NCBI GenBank assembly: GCA_903854805.1
Contig: CAINXK010000175.1
Coordinates: forward strand, 1-9,677
Source: an uncultured Anaerolineae bacterium
GTDB lineage: Bacteria; Chloroflexota; Anaerolineae; Anaerolineales; Villigracilaceae
Reading direction: 5' to 3'
Length of the DNA stretch: 9,677 nt
Below are positions 1-5,948 of the stretch, one piece after another (position 1 is the first letter of the stretch; each line of letters begins with the position of its first letter). The notes below the pieces were generated by a model that worked only from the letters and a program-made list of their open reading frames with translations, was not told the DNA's origin and ran no database searches. Both the position numbers and the translations under genes were made by a program.

Positions 1-53
1 ACCATCCTGGTTCTGCTGCTCGGGCGATTAAAAATCGATGGTTTGCCCCGCCT

Positions 54-90
54 GTGGAGTTTTTGCGCCTGTTTTGGCGTAAAACTCCAC
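54..90. repeat. Long hairpin-forming inverted repeat
   Basis: GTGGAGTTTT at 54-63 is a perfect reverse complement of AAAACTCCAC at 81-90. Inside it CGCC (66-69) can pair with GGCG (76-79), leaving a loop of six bases. The stem would be about 14 bp. No T-run follows it on the plus strand (six A follow), and on the minus strand the T-run precedes the stem, so it is not a canonical intrinsic terminator for either direction. It may still mark the end of a gene lying left of the window. Confidence 0.6.
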
Positions 91-411
91 AAAAAAGCGC
101 TTTCACCCCCTGCCAGCTGCTGATGACATAAAAAAGTTATTCGCGCAACCTCCCGCCCGGTCTCGCAATCACAGCTATACAAAAATGTGACACTGTCGAA
201 GTAAAACCATATTTACCAAAGAAACTTCGTGTCATTCGTCCATTCGGCACGTATTCGTGATAAAAACACCCACAATATAACCCCTGCAAACCCTGCGCTT
301 GTTACGCACAAACTCTGGGTTACCAAAGCCCGATGGAATTTGAGCAAAAATCCAGACATTAATGGTGCCCACAAAAGCCGGGGCAAGCCCCACGCTAGGC
401 ATAAAGAGTGA
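91..411. other. Intergenic stretch without a recognisable gene
   Basis: I see no convincing coding region here. Short open frames on both strands (for example 229-411 plus and 232-510 minus) overlap each other, have no plausible ribosome binding site and give low-complexity translations with no family resemblance. The only structure I can point to is the TTCGTG-rich string at 225-260. Confidence 0.55.
225..260 (+). repeat. Degenerate tandem ATTCGTG-like units
   Basis: Four successive units of 8-10 bases share a (C/A)TTCG core: CTTCGTGT, CATTCGTC, CATTCGGCAC and GTATTCGTGA, followed by TAAAAAC. Strings of this kind (CTTCGTGTCCTTCGTG... ending in an A-rich tail) are, from memory, frequent between genes in Anaerolineae and some other environmental genomes. 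This copy is decayed. No function is known to me. Confidence 0.4.
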
Positions 412-441
412 TTGTGTACCACCCCCATAATCACTTATAAT
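412..441 (+). promoter_or_regulatory. Possible promoter of the zinc-ribbon gene
   Basis: A perfect TATAAT (436-441) lies 18 bases after TTGTGT (412-417), which matches the -35 consensus only in its TTG. Transcription starting near 448 would give a leader of about 145 bases before the ATG at 594. The -10 box is convincing and the -35 weak. Confidence 0.4.
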
Positions 442-478
442 GAAATAGACCGCCCATTTATTCATTCTTCCGGCGAAT

Positions 479-521
479 CTCGCACAGTAGCGAGTGATGA
501 ATTCAGCCATTTTTTAATGGC
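479..521 (+). promoter_or_regulatory. Two small hairpins in the 5' leader
   Basis: CTCGC (479-483) pairs with GCGAG (490-494) across a six-base loop, and GCCATT (506-511) pairs with AATGGC (516-521) across a TTTT loop. Both lie in the predicted leader of the gene starting at 594. No known riboswitch motif was recognised, so a regulatory role is only possible. Confidence 0.3.
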
Positions 522-593
522 ACCCAACGTCTGAGTTCATAACCAACCTACCCTAACGAGAATTGCCTACCTTTTGAGGGCGGAAGGAGGCAC

Positions 594-1793
594 ATGGTTA
601 CACAAATTTCTGCGATTCCTTATGCTCTGAAATGCCCACAATGTGGCGGAGACTTGAAACTCGAAAAGCAGGATAGTATCGCCTGCCCATACTGTGGCTC
701 AAACCTGATCTTTAGCCGCCCCGGCCCTGGGCAATCTGAAGAAAAGCTCGTGCGCGGAATGCGCTTCAAACCCATCGTCTACACAGATACACAGGGCACT
801 GGGCTGGAAGTCTTCCGTATGCTGGCGCCCTCTGGCTGGAAGTTGCAAGGCGGCTGCACCTGGCAAATGGATAACCCCGGCATGCCAGCCGTGGTAGCCT
901 TTGCCCTGCAAAACCCATTCGGCCCGCAAGCTTTTGAAGTGCTGCCCAACATGAACTTCACCTGGAACAACAACCCGCTCAACCGCCTGATAATCCCACC
1001 CGGTTCCCGTTACTTCGGCGCCGAGGTGCGACCGCCGGTCAACATCCAGGAAGCATTTCAAACCTATATCTTGCCGCGTTACCGTGCCCAGACCCAAAAC
1101 CTGCGCATCCAAAACCTGACCCCCCTGCCTAGCCTGCCACATCTGCTGAAATCAGACGCTGTCATCACTCCCGGCGCTGCAGCCGAAGGTGGCAAAGCGC
1201 GCATCGAATACTCCTACCTGGGAAACCCCTTTGAAGAGGAAATCTACGCGGTCGTCGAGACCTTCCGGCTGCAAATCGGCAGCCTGTTCGCCTCCAGCCA
1301 GCTGACCGTCTGGTTTATCGACTACCTGTTTGCATTCCGCGCCGCCGCAGGCAGGCTGGACGCAAACGCCGACCTGTTCACGGTCATGATCCAATCCTTC
1401 AAGCTCAATCCGCACTGGTACGCCGCCTTCAAGACCATCGCCCAACGCATGGCCAATATGCAGATCCAGCGTATTCGCCACATCGGTGAAATCGGCCAAA
1501 TGCTGGCCGAGGCTGGCAGCCGGGCCCGCGAACAAAACCTGGGCGATTGGTACCGCCGCCAGGAAACCTTCGACCGCCTCAGCGTTGACCGCAGCCGCGC
1601 CATCCGTGACGTGGATGGCTTCTACGACGCGAACCGCCAGGAAATAGTGGAACTTCCCAGTGGGTATGGCCACGCCTGGAGTAATAACCAGGGCGAATAC
1701 ATCCTGGCTGATGACCCAAACTTCAACCCCAACCTTGAATCCACCCAGAACTGGAGCCCCATGCAAACCGAAGCTGATCACCGAAACCGGTAG
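594..1793 (+). CDS. Zinc-ribbon domain protein of unknown function, 399 aa
   Basis: The N-terminus carries a CxxC...CxxC zinc ribbon: C14, C17, C31 and C34, with the knuckles CPQCGG and CPYCGS. After a Pro/Gly linker (about 41-48) follows a roughly 340-residue region that I cannot assign to a named domain. A helical, Arg/Gln-rich stretch (about 272-345) leads to a C-terminal module with RQEIVELPSGYGHAW (348-362) and GEYILADDPNFNPN (367-380), an ending I recall from zinc-ribbon hypothetical proteins of several phyla. There is no signal peptide or membrane segment, so it is probably cytoplasmic. AAGGAGG at 584-590 stands only three bases before the ATG, an unusually short gap, but no later start fits. 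Codon use is GC-rich, like the kinase and unlike the genes right of 4590. Function unknown; the zinc binding is a confident reading. Confidence 0.85.
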   Translation: MVTQISAIPYALKCPQCGGDLKLEKQDSIACPYCGSNLIFSRPGPGQSEEKLVRGMRFKPIVYTDTQGTGLEVFRMLAPSGWKLQGGCTWQMDNPGMPAVVAFALQNPFGPQAFEVLPNMNFTWNNNPLNRLIIPPGSRYFGAEVRPPVNIQEAFQTYILPRYRAQTQNLRIQNLTPLPSLPHLLKSDAVITPGAAAEGGKARIEYSYLGNPFEEEIYAVVETFRLQIGSLFASSQLTVWFIDYLFAFRAAAGRLDANADLFTVMIQSFKLNPHWYAAFKTIAQRMANMQIQRIRHIGEIGQMLAEAGSRAREQNLGDWYRRQETFDRLSVDRSRAIRDVDGFYDANRQEIVELPSGYGHAWSNNQGEYILADDPNFNPNLESTQNWSPMQTEADHRNR

Positions 1794-1828
1794 AGCTGCA
1801 ACCTTGCGCCACCTGACCCCGCAGAAAT

Positions 1829-1860
1829 GCGCATCCAGCCTGGTTGGATGCGCCCATTTA
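1829..1860 (+). terminator. Stem-loop after the zinc-ribbon gene, weak terminator
   Basis: GCGCATCCA (1829-1837) and TGGATGCGC (1845-1853) form a perfect 9-bp stem with a seven-base loop, 36 bases after the stop codon. It is followed by CCATTTA rather than a true T-run, so termination may be partial or factor-assisted. Confidence 0.5.
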
Positions 1861-1921
1861 CTCACCAGCGCACCGTAAAGCAAACCAGGGTTTGCCCCAA
1901 GCGATATTAACCTGGCTGAGC

Positions 1922-1949
1922 TTACCGTATAAGGCAAACAGGTTATAAT
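1922..1949 (+). promoter_or_regulatory. Probable promoter of the bacteriohemerythrin gene
   Basis: A perfect TATAAT (1944-1949) follows a weak TTACCG -35 element (1922-1927) after 16 bases. Transcription would start near 1956, giving a leader of about 24 bases that contains AAGGAG (1969-1974). This supports a single-gene transcript ending at the terminator near 2460. Confidence 0.5.
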
Positions 1950-1979
1950 CACTTCATCCGCTTTAGAGAAGGAGTGTAT

Positions 1980-2372
1980 ATGTCAATAATGTCATGGTCC
2001 GAATCTTATTCTGTCGGTTCCCTCGGGATCGACGCCCAGCACAAAAAACTCTTCGACCTGGTTAATGAGCTGCACGATGCCATGAGCCAGGGCAAAGGCA
2101 AGGAAATCCTGGGGGCCACCCTCGATAAGCTCGTCAATTATTCCAAGGAGCACTTTGCAATCGAAGAAAAAATGTTGGCAAACGTTAATTACCCAGATCT
2201 GCCCACCCAAAAACTTGAACACGCCGCCTTTATCCAGAAAGTCTTTGAACTTCAGACCCAGTATAGATCCGGTAAAGTCGCTCTAACCCTCCCAGTCATG
2301 GAATTCCTAAAAGATTGGCTTGTCAATCACATCATTAAAAACGACCAAAAATATATGGCCTACGTAAAATAA
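1980..2372 (+). CDS. Bacteriohemerythrin, 130 aa, with one iron-ligand position changed
   Basis: Single-domain hemerythrin: a four-helix bundle that normally holds a non-haem di-iron centre for reversible O2 binding or sensing. Numbered from the ATG at 1980, family landmarks are W6, the GIDAQHKKLF block with H21, HFAIEE with H58 and E62, EHAAF with H81, and WLVNHIIKND with H117 and D122. The ligand expected four residues before H81 (the first His of the usual HKxEH) is Q77 (codon CAA), so six of seven canonical ligands remain. Length fits the family (about 130-140). AAGGAG at 1969-1974 lies five bases before ATG 1980; an in-frame GTG at 1974 overlaps that site and ATG 1989 is too far, so 1980 is chosen. 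No signal peptide or fused sensor domain: a cytosolic stand-alone protein with its own promoter and terminator. Confidence 0.92.
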   Translation: MSIMSWSESYSVGSLGIDAQHKKLFDLVNELHDAMSQGKGKEILGATLDKLVNYSKEHFAIEEKMLANVNYPDLPTQKLEHAAFIQKVFELQTQYRSGKVALTLPVMEFLKDWLVNHIIKNDQKYMAYVK

Positions 2373-2426
2373 TAGGGGTCCCGACTGGGGGAGCGATGAA
2401 AAACATACAATTAAATAAAAGTTGAT

Positions 2427-2460
2427 CCCCCGTCGATATCATCGCACGGGGGTTTTTTTT
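2427..2460 (+). terminator. Strong intrinsic terminator of the hemerythrin gene
   Basis: CCCCCGT (2427-2433) pairs with ACGGGGG (2446-2452), and CGAT (2434-2437) continues against ATCG (2441-2444) with one bulged C. Eight T follow at 2453-2460. It lies 54 bases after the stop codon and separates this gene from the convergent kinase. The upstream segment 2383-2399 can pair with both arms, which allows alternative folds. Confidence 0.88.
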
Positions 2461-2530
2461 ATCCAGCACAAATCCAACAGTTTTTCTATCAGGCAAAACC
2501 CGCCGGCATTATTATATATGATCCGCGCGT

Positions 2531-4225
2531 TTATCCTGGGTTCGCCCGCCTTTCACTCCACCGGCGAGTAGGGACCTGCAGAGATAGGCAAGCACCCTCG
2601 CCAGGCGTACTCGTAATCGTGAGCTGGCCACCCAGCTGCAAAGTGCGTTGACGCATGTTGGCCAACCCCATACCACCCGGGCGTGGCTGGCTGATATCAA
2701 ATCCGTGACCATTATCGACGACTTCAACGTTTATGTTGCTCTCGGATTGCCACAAAGTAATTGAAACCTTATCCGCTCCCGCATGCTGCAAGATGTTATT
2801 CAGGGCTTCGATCAAAATATAGAAGATTTCATGCTGCCGCCCTGAATCAAGACGAATGCTCTTTGGCGCGTCAAAATTGATCTGCAGCTCAGCCTGGGCC
2901 ACGATCATCTCAATCCGTGTGTTCAAAGCCCTGACCAGATCAAAAACCTGCTCTGTGGGCGTCTCCAACTGTAATTCATTGATCAAGACCCGCATCTCTT
3001 GCATGGCCAGCCGAGAACCGTCTTCGATATGAACAAGCACAGCCGCCAGGTGCTCGTAATCGCTCCGCTCCAGGCGCTTCGTTGCAGAGGCGGATAACAA
3101 AATCAGGCTGTTCAAATATTGGGTGATCGAATCGTGTAACGTGCGGGCAATCTTACGACGTTCTTGCCAGGCCGACTGGCGATTGTTCTCCTTTTCTTTG
3201 AGCTGGTCGGCCTCCACCCGGGCATTAACATCTCGGATAATCGTCAAGTCCCCGGCTTTCTCCCCATCGCGCATCAACAGGGACGATGTACTAACCTGCA
3301 GCCAAACTCCATTCAAACAGATCACCCGCTCGCCATCTTGCTGCGTCCTAATCGCCAAGACCGCCTCCGCCACTTCAGGCGCAGCCTCCTGAAGTGACCG
3401 GCCCACCGGATCTTTAATCCCCAAATTTAAGTAAACACGGGCAGCAGGGTTAGATTCAACCAGCATGCCCGTCTGATCCGTCACCAAGATACCATCCTGC
3501 ATTTGTTCAAGCAATAGCGCACTCGCGATTGGGCGAATGCTTGCCAGGTGATAGCGCTGTACTCCATACCACAGCAGGACTGCCGCCGGAAAATATGAAA
3601 ACAGGCTAATGTTCAGAAATCCCCAGGGACGCACATTTAAAAGATAAAGAAAATTGGACAGTACGGGCAACCCCAGACCGGCAGCAATAATATACGCCTG
3701 CGTTCTGATCAAACCAGCCTCACGCCGGGCCAGATCCAGTACCATCCCAATCGAGACAAATAACAGCGCCATCAAGTAAATTTGGTCAATCCAATAAAAC
3801 GGCCCAACGGTTTTCTTCAGGACAGGGATTACGCCGCTGCTATCCAGCCAGACCTGCTCATACATCAGGTGTGAGGATGGATACATCGCCAATAATATGA
3901 TTGAAGTCACCGGGATTACCCCACCGATCAGCAAGACCCAAGAACTAATTTTGGAGGGTATTCTCAAAATAAAAAGCACAGAGCGGGTGGATGCGAACAC
4001 AAAAACAGACAGGCTGGCATAGCGAACAATGACCCACAAAAACTTCGCCCCCAACTGAGGGCTCAGCAATTCCATGCCGTAGGCAAACGAACCGAACGCT
4101 GAACAAAGCACACCAAAACCGAGCCACCAACCCTGCCTGGTTTGATTAAATATAAATAAAGCCGTCCCGATACCGGCGATCAAAATGGTGAAAATAATAA
4201 AAGTGATAGGAATAATCAGCGTCAT
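2531..4225 (-). CDS. Membrane sensor histidine kinase, 7TM-PAS-HisKA_3-HATPase, 564 aa
   Basis: Autophosphorylating sensor kinase of the NarL-partner (HisKA_3) class. Residues 1-225 hold seven hydrophobic helices, fitting the histidine-kinase N-terminal 7TM module. A PAS domain follows at about 233-335 (EQMQDGILVTDQTG). The dimerisation helix has ERRKIARTLHDSITQ at 355-369 with H364 as the expected phospho-acceptor. The ATPase domain shows the N-box EALNN (473-477), G1 DNGHGFD (504-510) and G2 GMGL (518-521). An ATG 54 bases upstream (4279) is in frame, but 4225 is preferred because GGAG stands six bases before it and the protein then begins with the first membrane helix. No response regulator adjoins it, so its partner is elsewhere and its signal unknown. 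It converges on the hemerythrin gene and shares its GC-rich codon use. Possible O2 or redox sensing is only suggested by proximity. Confidence 0.93.
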   Translation of the reverse strand: MTLIIPITFIIFTILIAGIGTALFIFNQTRQGWWLGFGVLCSAFGSFAYGMELLSPQLGAKFLWVIVRYASLSVFVFASTRSVLFILRIPSKISSWVLLIGGVIPVTSIILLAMYPSSHLMYEQVWLDSSGVIPVLKKTVGPFYWIDQIYLMALLFVSIGMVLDLARREAGLIRTQAYIIAAGLGLPVLSNFLYLLNVRPWGFLNISLFSYFPAAVLLWYGVQRYHLASIRPIASALLLEQMQDGILVTDQTGMLVESNPAARVYLNLGIKDPVGRSLQEAAPEVAEAVLAIRTQQDGERVICLNGVWLQVSTSSLLMRDGEKAGDLTIIRDVNARVEADQLKEKENNRQSAWQERRKIARTLHDSITQYLNSLILLSASATKRLERSDYEHLAAVLVHIEDGSRLAMQEMRVLINELQLETPTEQVFDLVRALNTRIEMIVAQAELQINFDAPKSIRLDSGRQHEIFYILIEALNNILQHAGADKVSITLWQSESNINVEVVDNGHGFDISQPRPGGMGLANMRQRTLQLGGQLTITSTPGEGACLSLQVPTRRWSERRANPG

Positions 4226-4249
4226 TGCCGGCTCCAATATCAGCCGGCA
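4226..4249 (-). promoter_or_regulatory. Hairpin enclosing the kinase ribosome binding site
   Basis: On the minus strand TGCCGGC and GCCGGCA form a perfect 7-bp, GC-rich stem around the loop TGATATTGGA, and the stem ends exactly at the base before the start codon (4225). Most of the Shine-Dalgarno GGAG (plus-strand 4232-4235) lies in the loop and its last G in the stem. Such a fold could limit kinase translation. The structure is read directly; regulation is inferred. Confidence 0.5.
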
Positions 4250-4287
4250 CGCACAAACCAGCCGGTGAATTAAATACACCCTGGTTT

Positions 4288-4296
4288 ATTTTAGCA
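4288..4296 (-). promoter_or_regulatory. Extended -10 promoter for the kinase
   Basis: Read on the minus strand this is TGCTAAAAT, a TGn extended -10 with five of six TATAAT bases. No good -35 box is visible. Start would be near 4281, about 56 bases before the ATG at 4225, placing the hairpin 4226-4249 in the leader. Confidence 0.4.
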
Positions 4297-4326
4297 TACT
4301 ACCGCCCCGCTAGAGCAGACGCATAA

Positions 4327-4598
4327 CCAATGCGGTGCAAAATTTCGGAAAGTGCCAGTGGAATCTTTCAAAGGGGTTTCTCGTAGAAAATATGCGCTGG
4401 CTGGCAGGGAAATCAGGAGTCCAGGGTGGAATGGGCCGCTCTCGCTCCGCATGATCCTGGCGGAGGCGGCAGCCCATCATTTCACCCCGGCCCGCGCTTC
4501 CTGCACCCCCGATCACCGCTGCTGGCCATGCAGGCTTGATTCTTCATCTTGCCAAATTGGAGGCTTTATACTCTAACAATTTGGAAAGCCGGTTAGTG
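4327..4598 (+). repeat. Interspersed hairpin repeat, copy A (about 270 bp, complete)
   Basis: First of three related GC-rich sequences. Shared blocks with copy B include TTTCGGAAA near the left end, CAAAGGGGTT, TCGTAGAAAATATGCGCTGG, CTCTCGCTCCGCATGATCCT, GGCGGAGGCGGCAGCC, CTTCCTGCACCCCCGATCAC and TTGATTCTTCATCTTGCCAA. A long imperfect hairpin runs from GCGC (4394) to GCGC (4497), with GCCGC/GCGGC and CTCCGC/GCGGAG near its tip. To the right, CCAAATTG and CAATTTGG make a second inverted repeat. The right edge, GGTTAGTG, supplies the stop codon (TAA on the minus strand) of the toxin gene. Open frames inside are shadows: they diverge between copies. It could be a MITE, a REP-like element or a cassette boundary. 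Confidence 0.8.
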
Positions 4599-4958
4599 CT
4601 GTACCTCAAGGTTGCGGGGTTCGGTCAATAAATTAATGCCTTCCAATATTTGTCTGACCCGACCTTCTGATACTTTACCAATAAATTCCCCAAGTTGTGA
4701 TTTGTCTACTGTGAAAATCTGAGAAACCAAAATAACGCTTTGCTTCGGTAAATCAGCTTCGCCTTGTTCAAGTAAAACATTACCTGGTGCTTGCGCTCGT
4801 TTTAGATTTGAAGTTAATGCACAAACTATTACAGTATTTATCTTGCTGGTATTAAACACATTATTCTGAACAACAACATGTGGATGACTGTAACCTGGCT
4901 CTGAACCAGTCGGCTCTTCCAATTCAACCCAATAAATAGCCCCTTGATTGATTACCAT
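4593..4958 (-). CDS. mazF: PemK/MazF-family toxin (endoribonuclease), 121 aa
   Basis: Toxin of a type II TA pair; members cleave RNA at short motifs and are held inactive by the upstream antitoxin. The family fold shows in GAIYWVELEEPTGSEPG (6-22), the strand HVVVQNN (27-33), VCALTSN (45-51) and the late block SVILVSQIFTVDKSQLGEF. T49 matches the catalytic Thr of MazF, but the catalytic Arg of the usual GxRP motif is His here (SHP, H25). I recall this HPHVVVQNN form from a MazF subgroup, so it is probably lineage-wide rather than decay. Length (about 110-120) is normal. Its ATG lies inside the antitoxin's last codons (ATGGTAA, 7-base overlap), so the two are translationally coupled. The stop codon is provided by the edge of repeat A. 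Confidence 0.9.
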   Translation of the reverse strand: MVINQGAIYWVELEEPTGSEPGYSHPHVVVQNNVFNTSKINTVIVCALTSNLKRAQAPGNVLLEQGEADLPKQSVILVSQIFTVDKSQLGEFIGKVSEGRVRQILEGINLLTEPRNLEVQH

Positions 4959-5209
4959 TCGCTCTCGACAAGTTTACGATGTGATCTACGGGTTTTAGAA
5001 AGCAGAACTGTTTCATTCGGCTCAGGTTGGTCAGAATATGCCTGATTGATTTCATCCAACAAGATATTATTCTGGTGGTTTTTGATAAAAGTCTCAATTG
5101 CCAACCCAAAAAGATGACTGCGCGAGATGTTAAGTTGTTGAGCCAGAATTTCTGCCTGCTCGAACAATGTTTTTTGAATAGAGATAGCTGTTTTGATAGT
5201 AGTCGCCAT
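4952..5209 (-). CDS. Ribbon-helix-helix antitoxin of the MazF-like toxin, 85 aa
   Basis: Small DNA-binding antitoxin. Residues 3-11 (TTIKTAISI) fit the RHH beta strand; helix 1 is about 13-25 and helix 2 about 29-44 (SRSHLFGLAIETFIKN). The polar tail 45-85 would wrap the toxin and is expected to be disordered when free. It precedes the toxin and overlaps it by seven bases, the standard antitoxin-first layout. AAAGG stands seven bases before the ATG. It should repress its own promoter through the inverted repeat at 5212-5241. Codons are AT-rich, unlike the kinase to the left. Family assignment (MazE/ChpI-like) rests on the fold pattern and its partner, not on a named motif. Confidence 0.85.
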   Translation of the reverse strand: MATTIKTAISIQKTLFEQAEILAQQLNISRSHLFGLAIETFIKNHQNNILLDEINQAYSDQPEPNETVLLSKTRRSHRKLVESEW

Positions 5210-5211
5210 TG

Positions 5212-5262
5212 GTTATACCTTTATTTTTATAGTAGTATAACTGCTTTGGTTCCGGAAGTCAA
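5212..5262 (-). promoter_or_regulatory. Promoter and operator of the MazF-type TA operon
   Basis: On the minus strand TTGACT (5262-5257), a 17-base spacer and TATACT (5239-5234) make a near-consensus sigma70 promoter, with start expected near 5227. A perfect inverted repeat, GTTATAC (5212-5218) and GTATAAC (5235-5241), overlaps the -10 box and the leader. Its arm centres are 23 bp apart, about two helical turns, fitting two RHH dimers on one DNA face. The operator role is inferred. Confidence 0.75.
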
Positions 5263-5273
5263 TCAACTTTTGT

Positions 5274-5572
5274 CCAAAGGGGGTGGCTCAAAGTTTCGGA
5301 AAATGCCAGGGTTTGTATCTGGTGCCCTTCAAAGGGGTTCCTCGTAGAAAATATGCGCTGGCCGGGCAGGGAAATGAGAGGCTCCGGGATGGAATGGACC
5401 GCTCTCGCTCCGCATGATCCTGGCGGAGGCGGCAGCCACGCATTCCACCCCTGCCAGCGCTTCCTGCACCCCCGATCACTGCTCCTGACCATGCTGGCTT
5501 GATTCTTCATCTTGCCAAATTGGAGGCTTTATACTCTAACAATTTGGGAAATCGGTTAGCGCTATTAATGGC
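5274..5572 (+). repeat. Interspersed hairpin repeat, copy B (complete)
   Basis: Second copy, same orientation as A. The left edge begins with CCAA about 12 bases beyond the -35 box of the TA promoter; the right edge is CGGTTAGCGC followed by TTAATGGCG, also seen in diverged form in copy C. The central hairpin runs from GCGCTGG (5355-5361) to CCAGCGC (5454-5460), a perfect outer arm, and includes GGAATG/CATTCC. Against copy A several stem positions differ in ways that keep pairing (GCGCTGG...CCAGCGC here; GGAATG facing CATTTC through a G-U pair in A). It separates the two TA operons and lies downstream of higA, where the stem could also help end transcription, although no T-run follows it on the minus strand. 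Confidence 0.8.
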
Positions 5573-5611
5573 GGGCGGGAAGCAGCGTTTGAAATTTTTT
5601 TCTTTACAAGA

Positions 5612-5923
5612 CTATCCGGCAACAGGCACTAAAGGTTGAATGGTTTCAAGAACCTTGTTTTCATCTTGTTGAGCAAAATACATATCCCAACGTAATTGAA
5701 CGTTCATCCAAAAATCGGGAGTCATGCTGAAATATTTTGCCAAGCGCAAAGCCGTGCTGGGTGTTATTCCCCGCCGCCCATTCACGATATCGTTAACACG
5801 TTGATATGGAACATGGATGGCGCTTGCTAACTCTCGTTGAGTAAGCCCCATCGGATTAAGAAACTCCTCCAATAGCATTTCGCCTGGATGAGTAGGTGTA
5901 CGATTTGTAGGTATGCGAACCAT
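5612..5923 (-). CDS. higA: HigA antitoxin, HTH-XRE (VapI-type), 103 aa
   Basis: Antitoxin and autorepressor of the HigB toxin just upstream. After RTPTHPGEMLLEEFL (8-22), the hallmark opening of HigA/VapI proteins, the helix-turn-helix spans about 27-50 (LTQRELASAIHVPYQRVNDI, then NGRRGITPSTALRLAKYF at 48-65), followed by TPDFWMNVQLRWDM (68-81). Length matches the family (about 95-105). AGGA in an A-rich stretch stands seven bases before the ATG. It follows higB with 25 bases between, the reversed toxin-first order typical of higBA, and presumably shares its promoter at 6249-6277. Codon use is AT-rich. The start MVRIPTNRTP is supported by the ribosome binding site. Confidence 0.94.
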   Translation of the reverse strand: MVRIPTNRTPTHPGEMLLEEFLNPMGLTQRELASAIHVPYQRVNDIVNGRRGITPSTALRLAKYFSMTPDFWMNVQLRWDMYFAQQDENKVLETIQPLVPVAG

Positions 5924-5948
5924 AATATTTTCCTTTTTCTAAATACCG

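Noticed and set aside
54..90. Intrinsic terminator
   Set aside because: The stem is good but no T-run follows it on either strand, so only a hairpin is claimed.
699..1142. Minus-strand open frame of 147 codons
   Set aside because: Also antisense to the zinc-ribbon gene, with low-complexity translation and no recognisable domain.
1152..1952. Minus-strand open frame of 266 codons
   Set aside because: It is the antisense shadow of the zinc-ribbon gene, created by GC-rich codons; it has no ribosome site or family motif and runs through that gene's terminator.
4310..4516. Open frames inside repeat copies A and B starting MIGGAGSAGRG (minus strand, 4310-4516 and 5288-5479)
   Set aside because: The shared start follows only from the DNA repeat. 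The two frames diverge by indels and have no ribosome site, so base pairing of the stem seems the conserved property, not protein.
4327..4598. Repeats A-C as classic integron attC sites, because of their GTTAG right edges
   Set aside because: They are about 270 bp, well over the attC size range, the right edge is GTTAGYG rather than GTTRRRY, and no consistent RYYYAAC core stands at the same place on the left of A and B.
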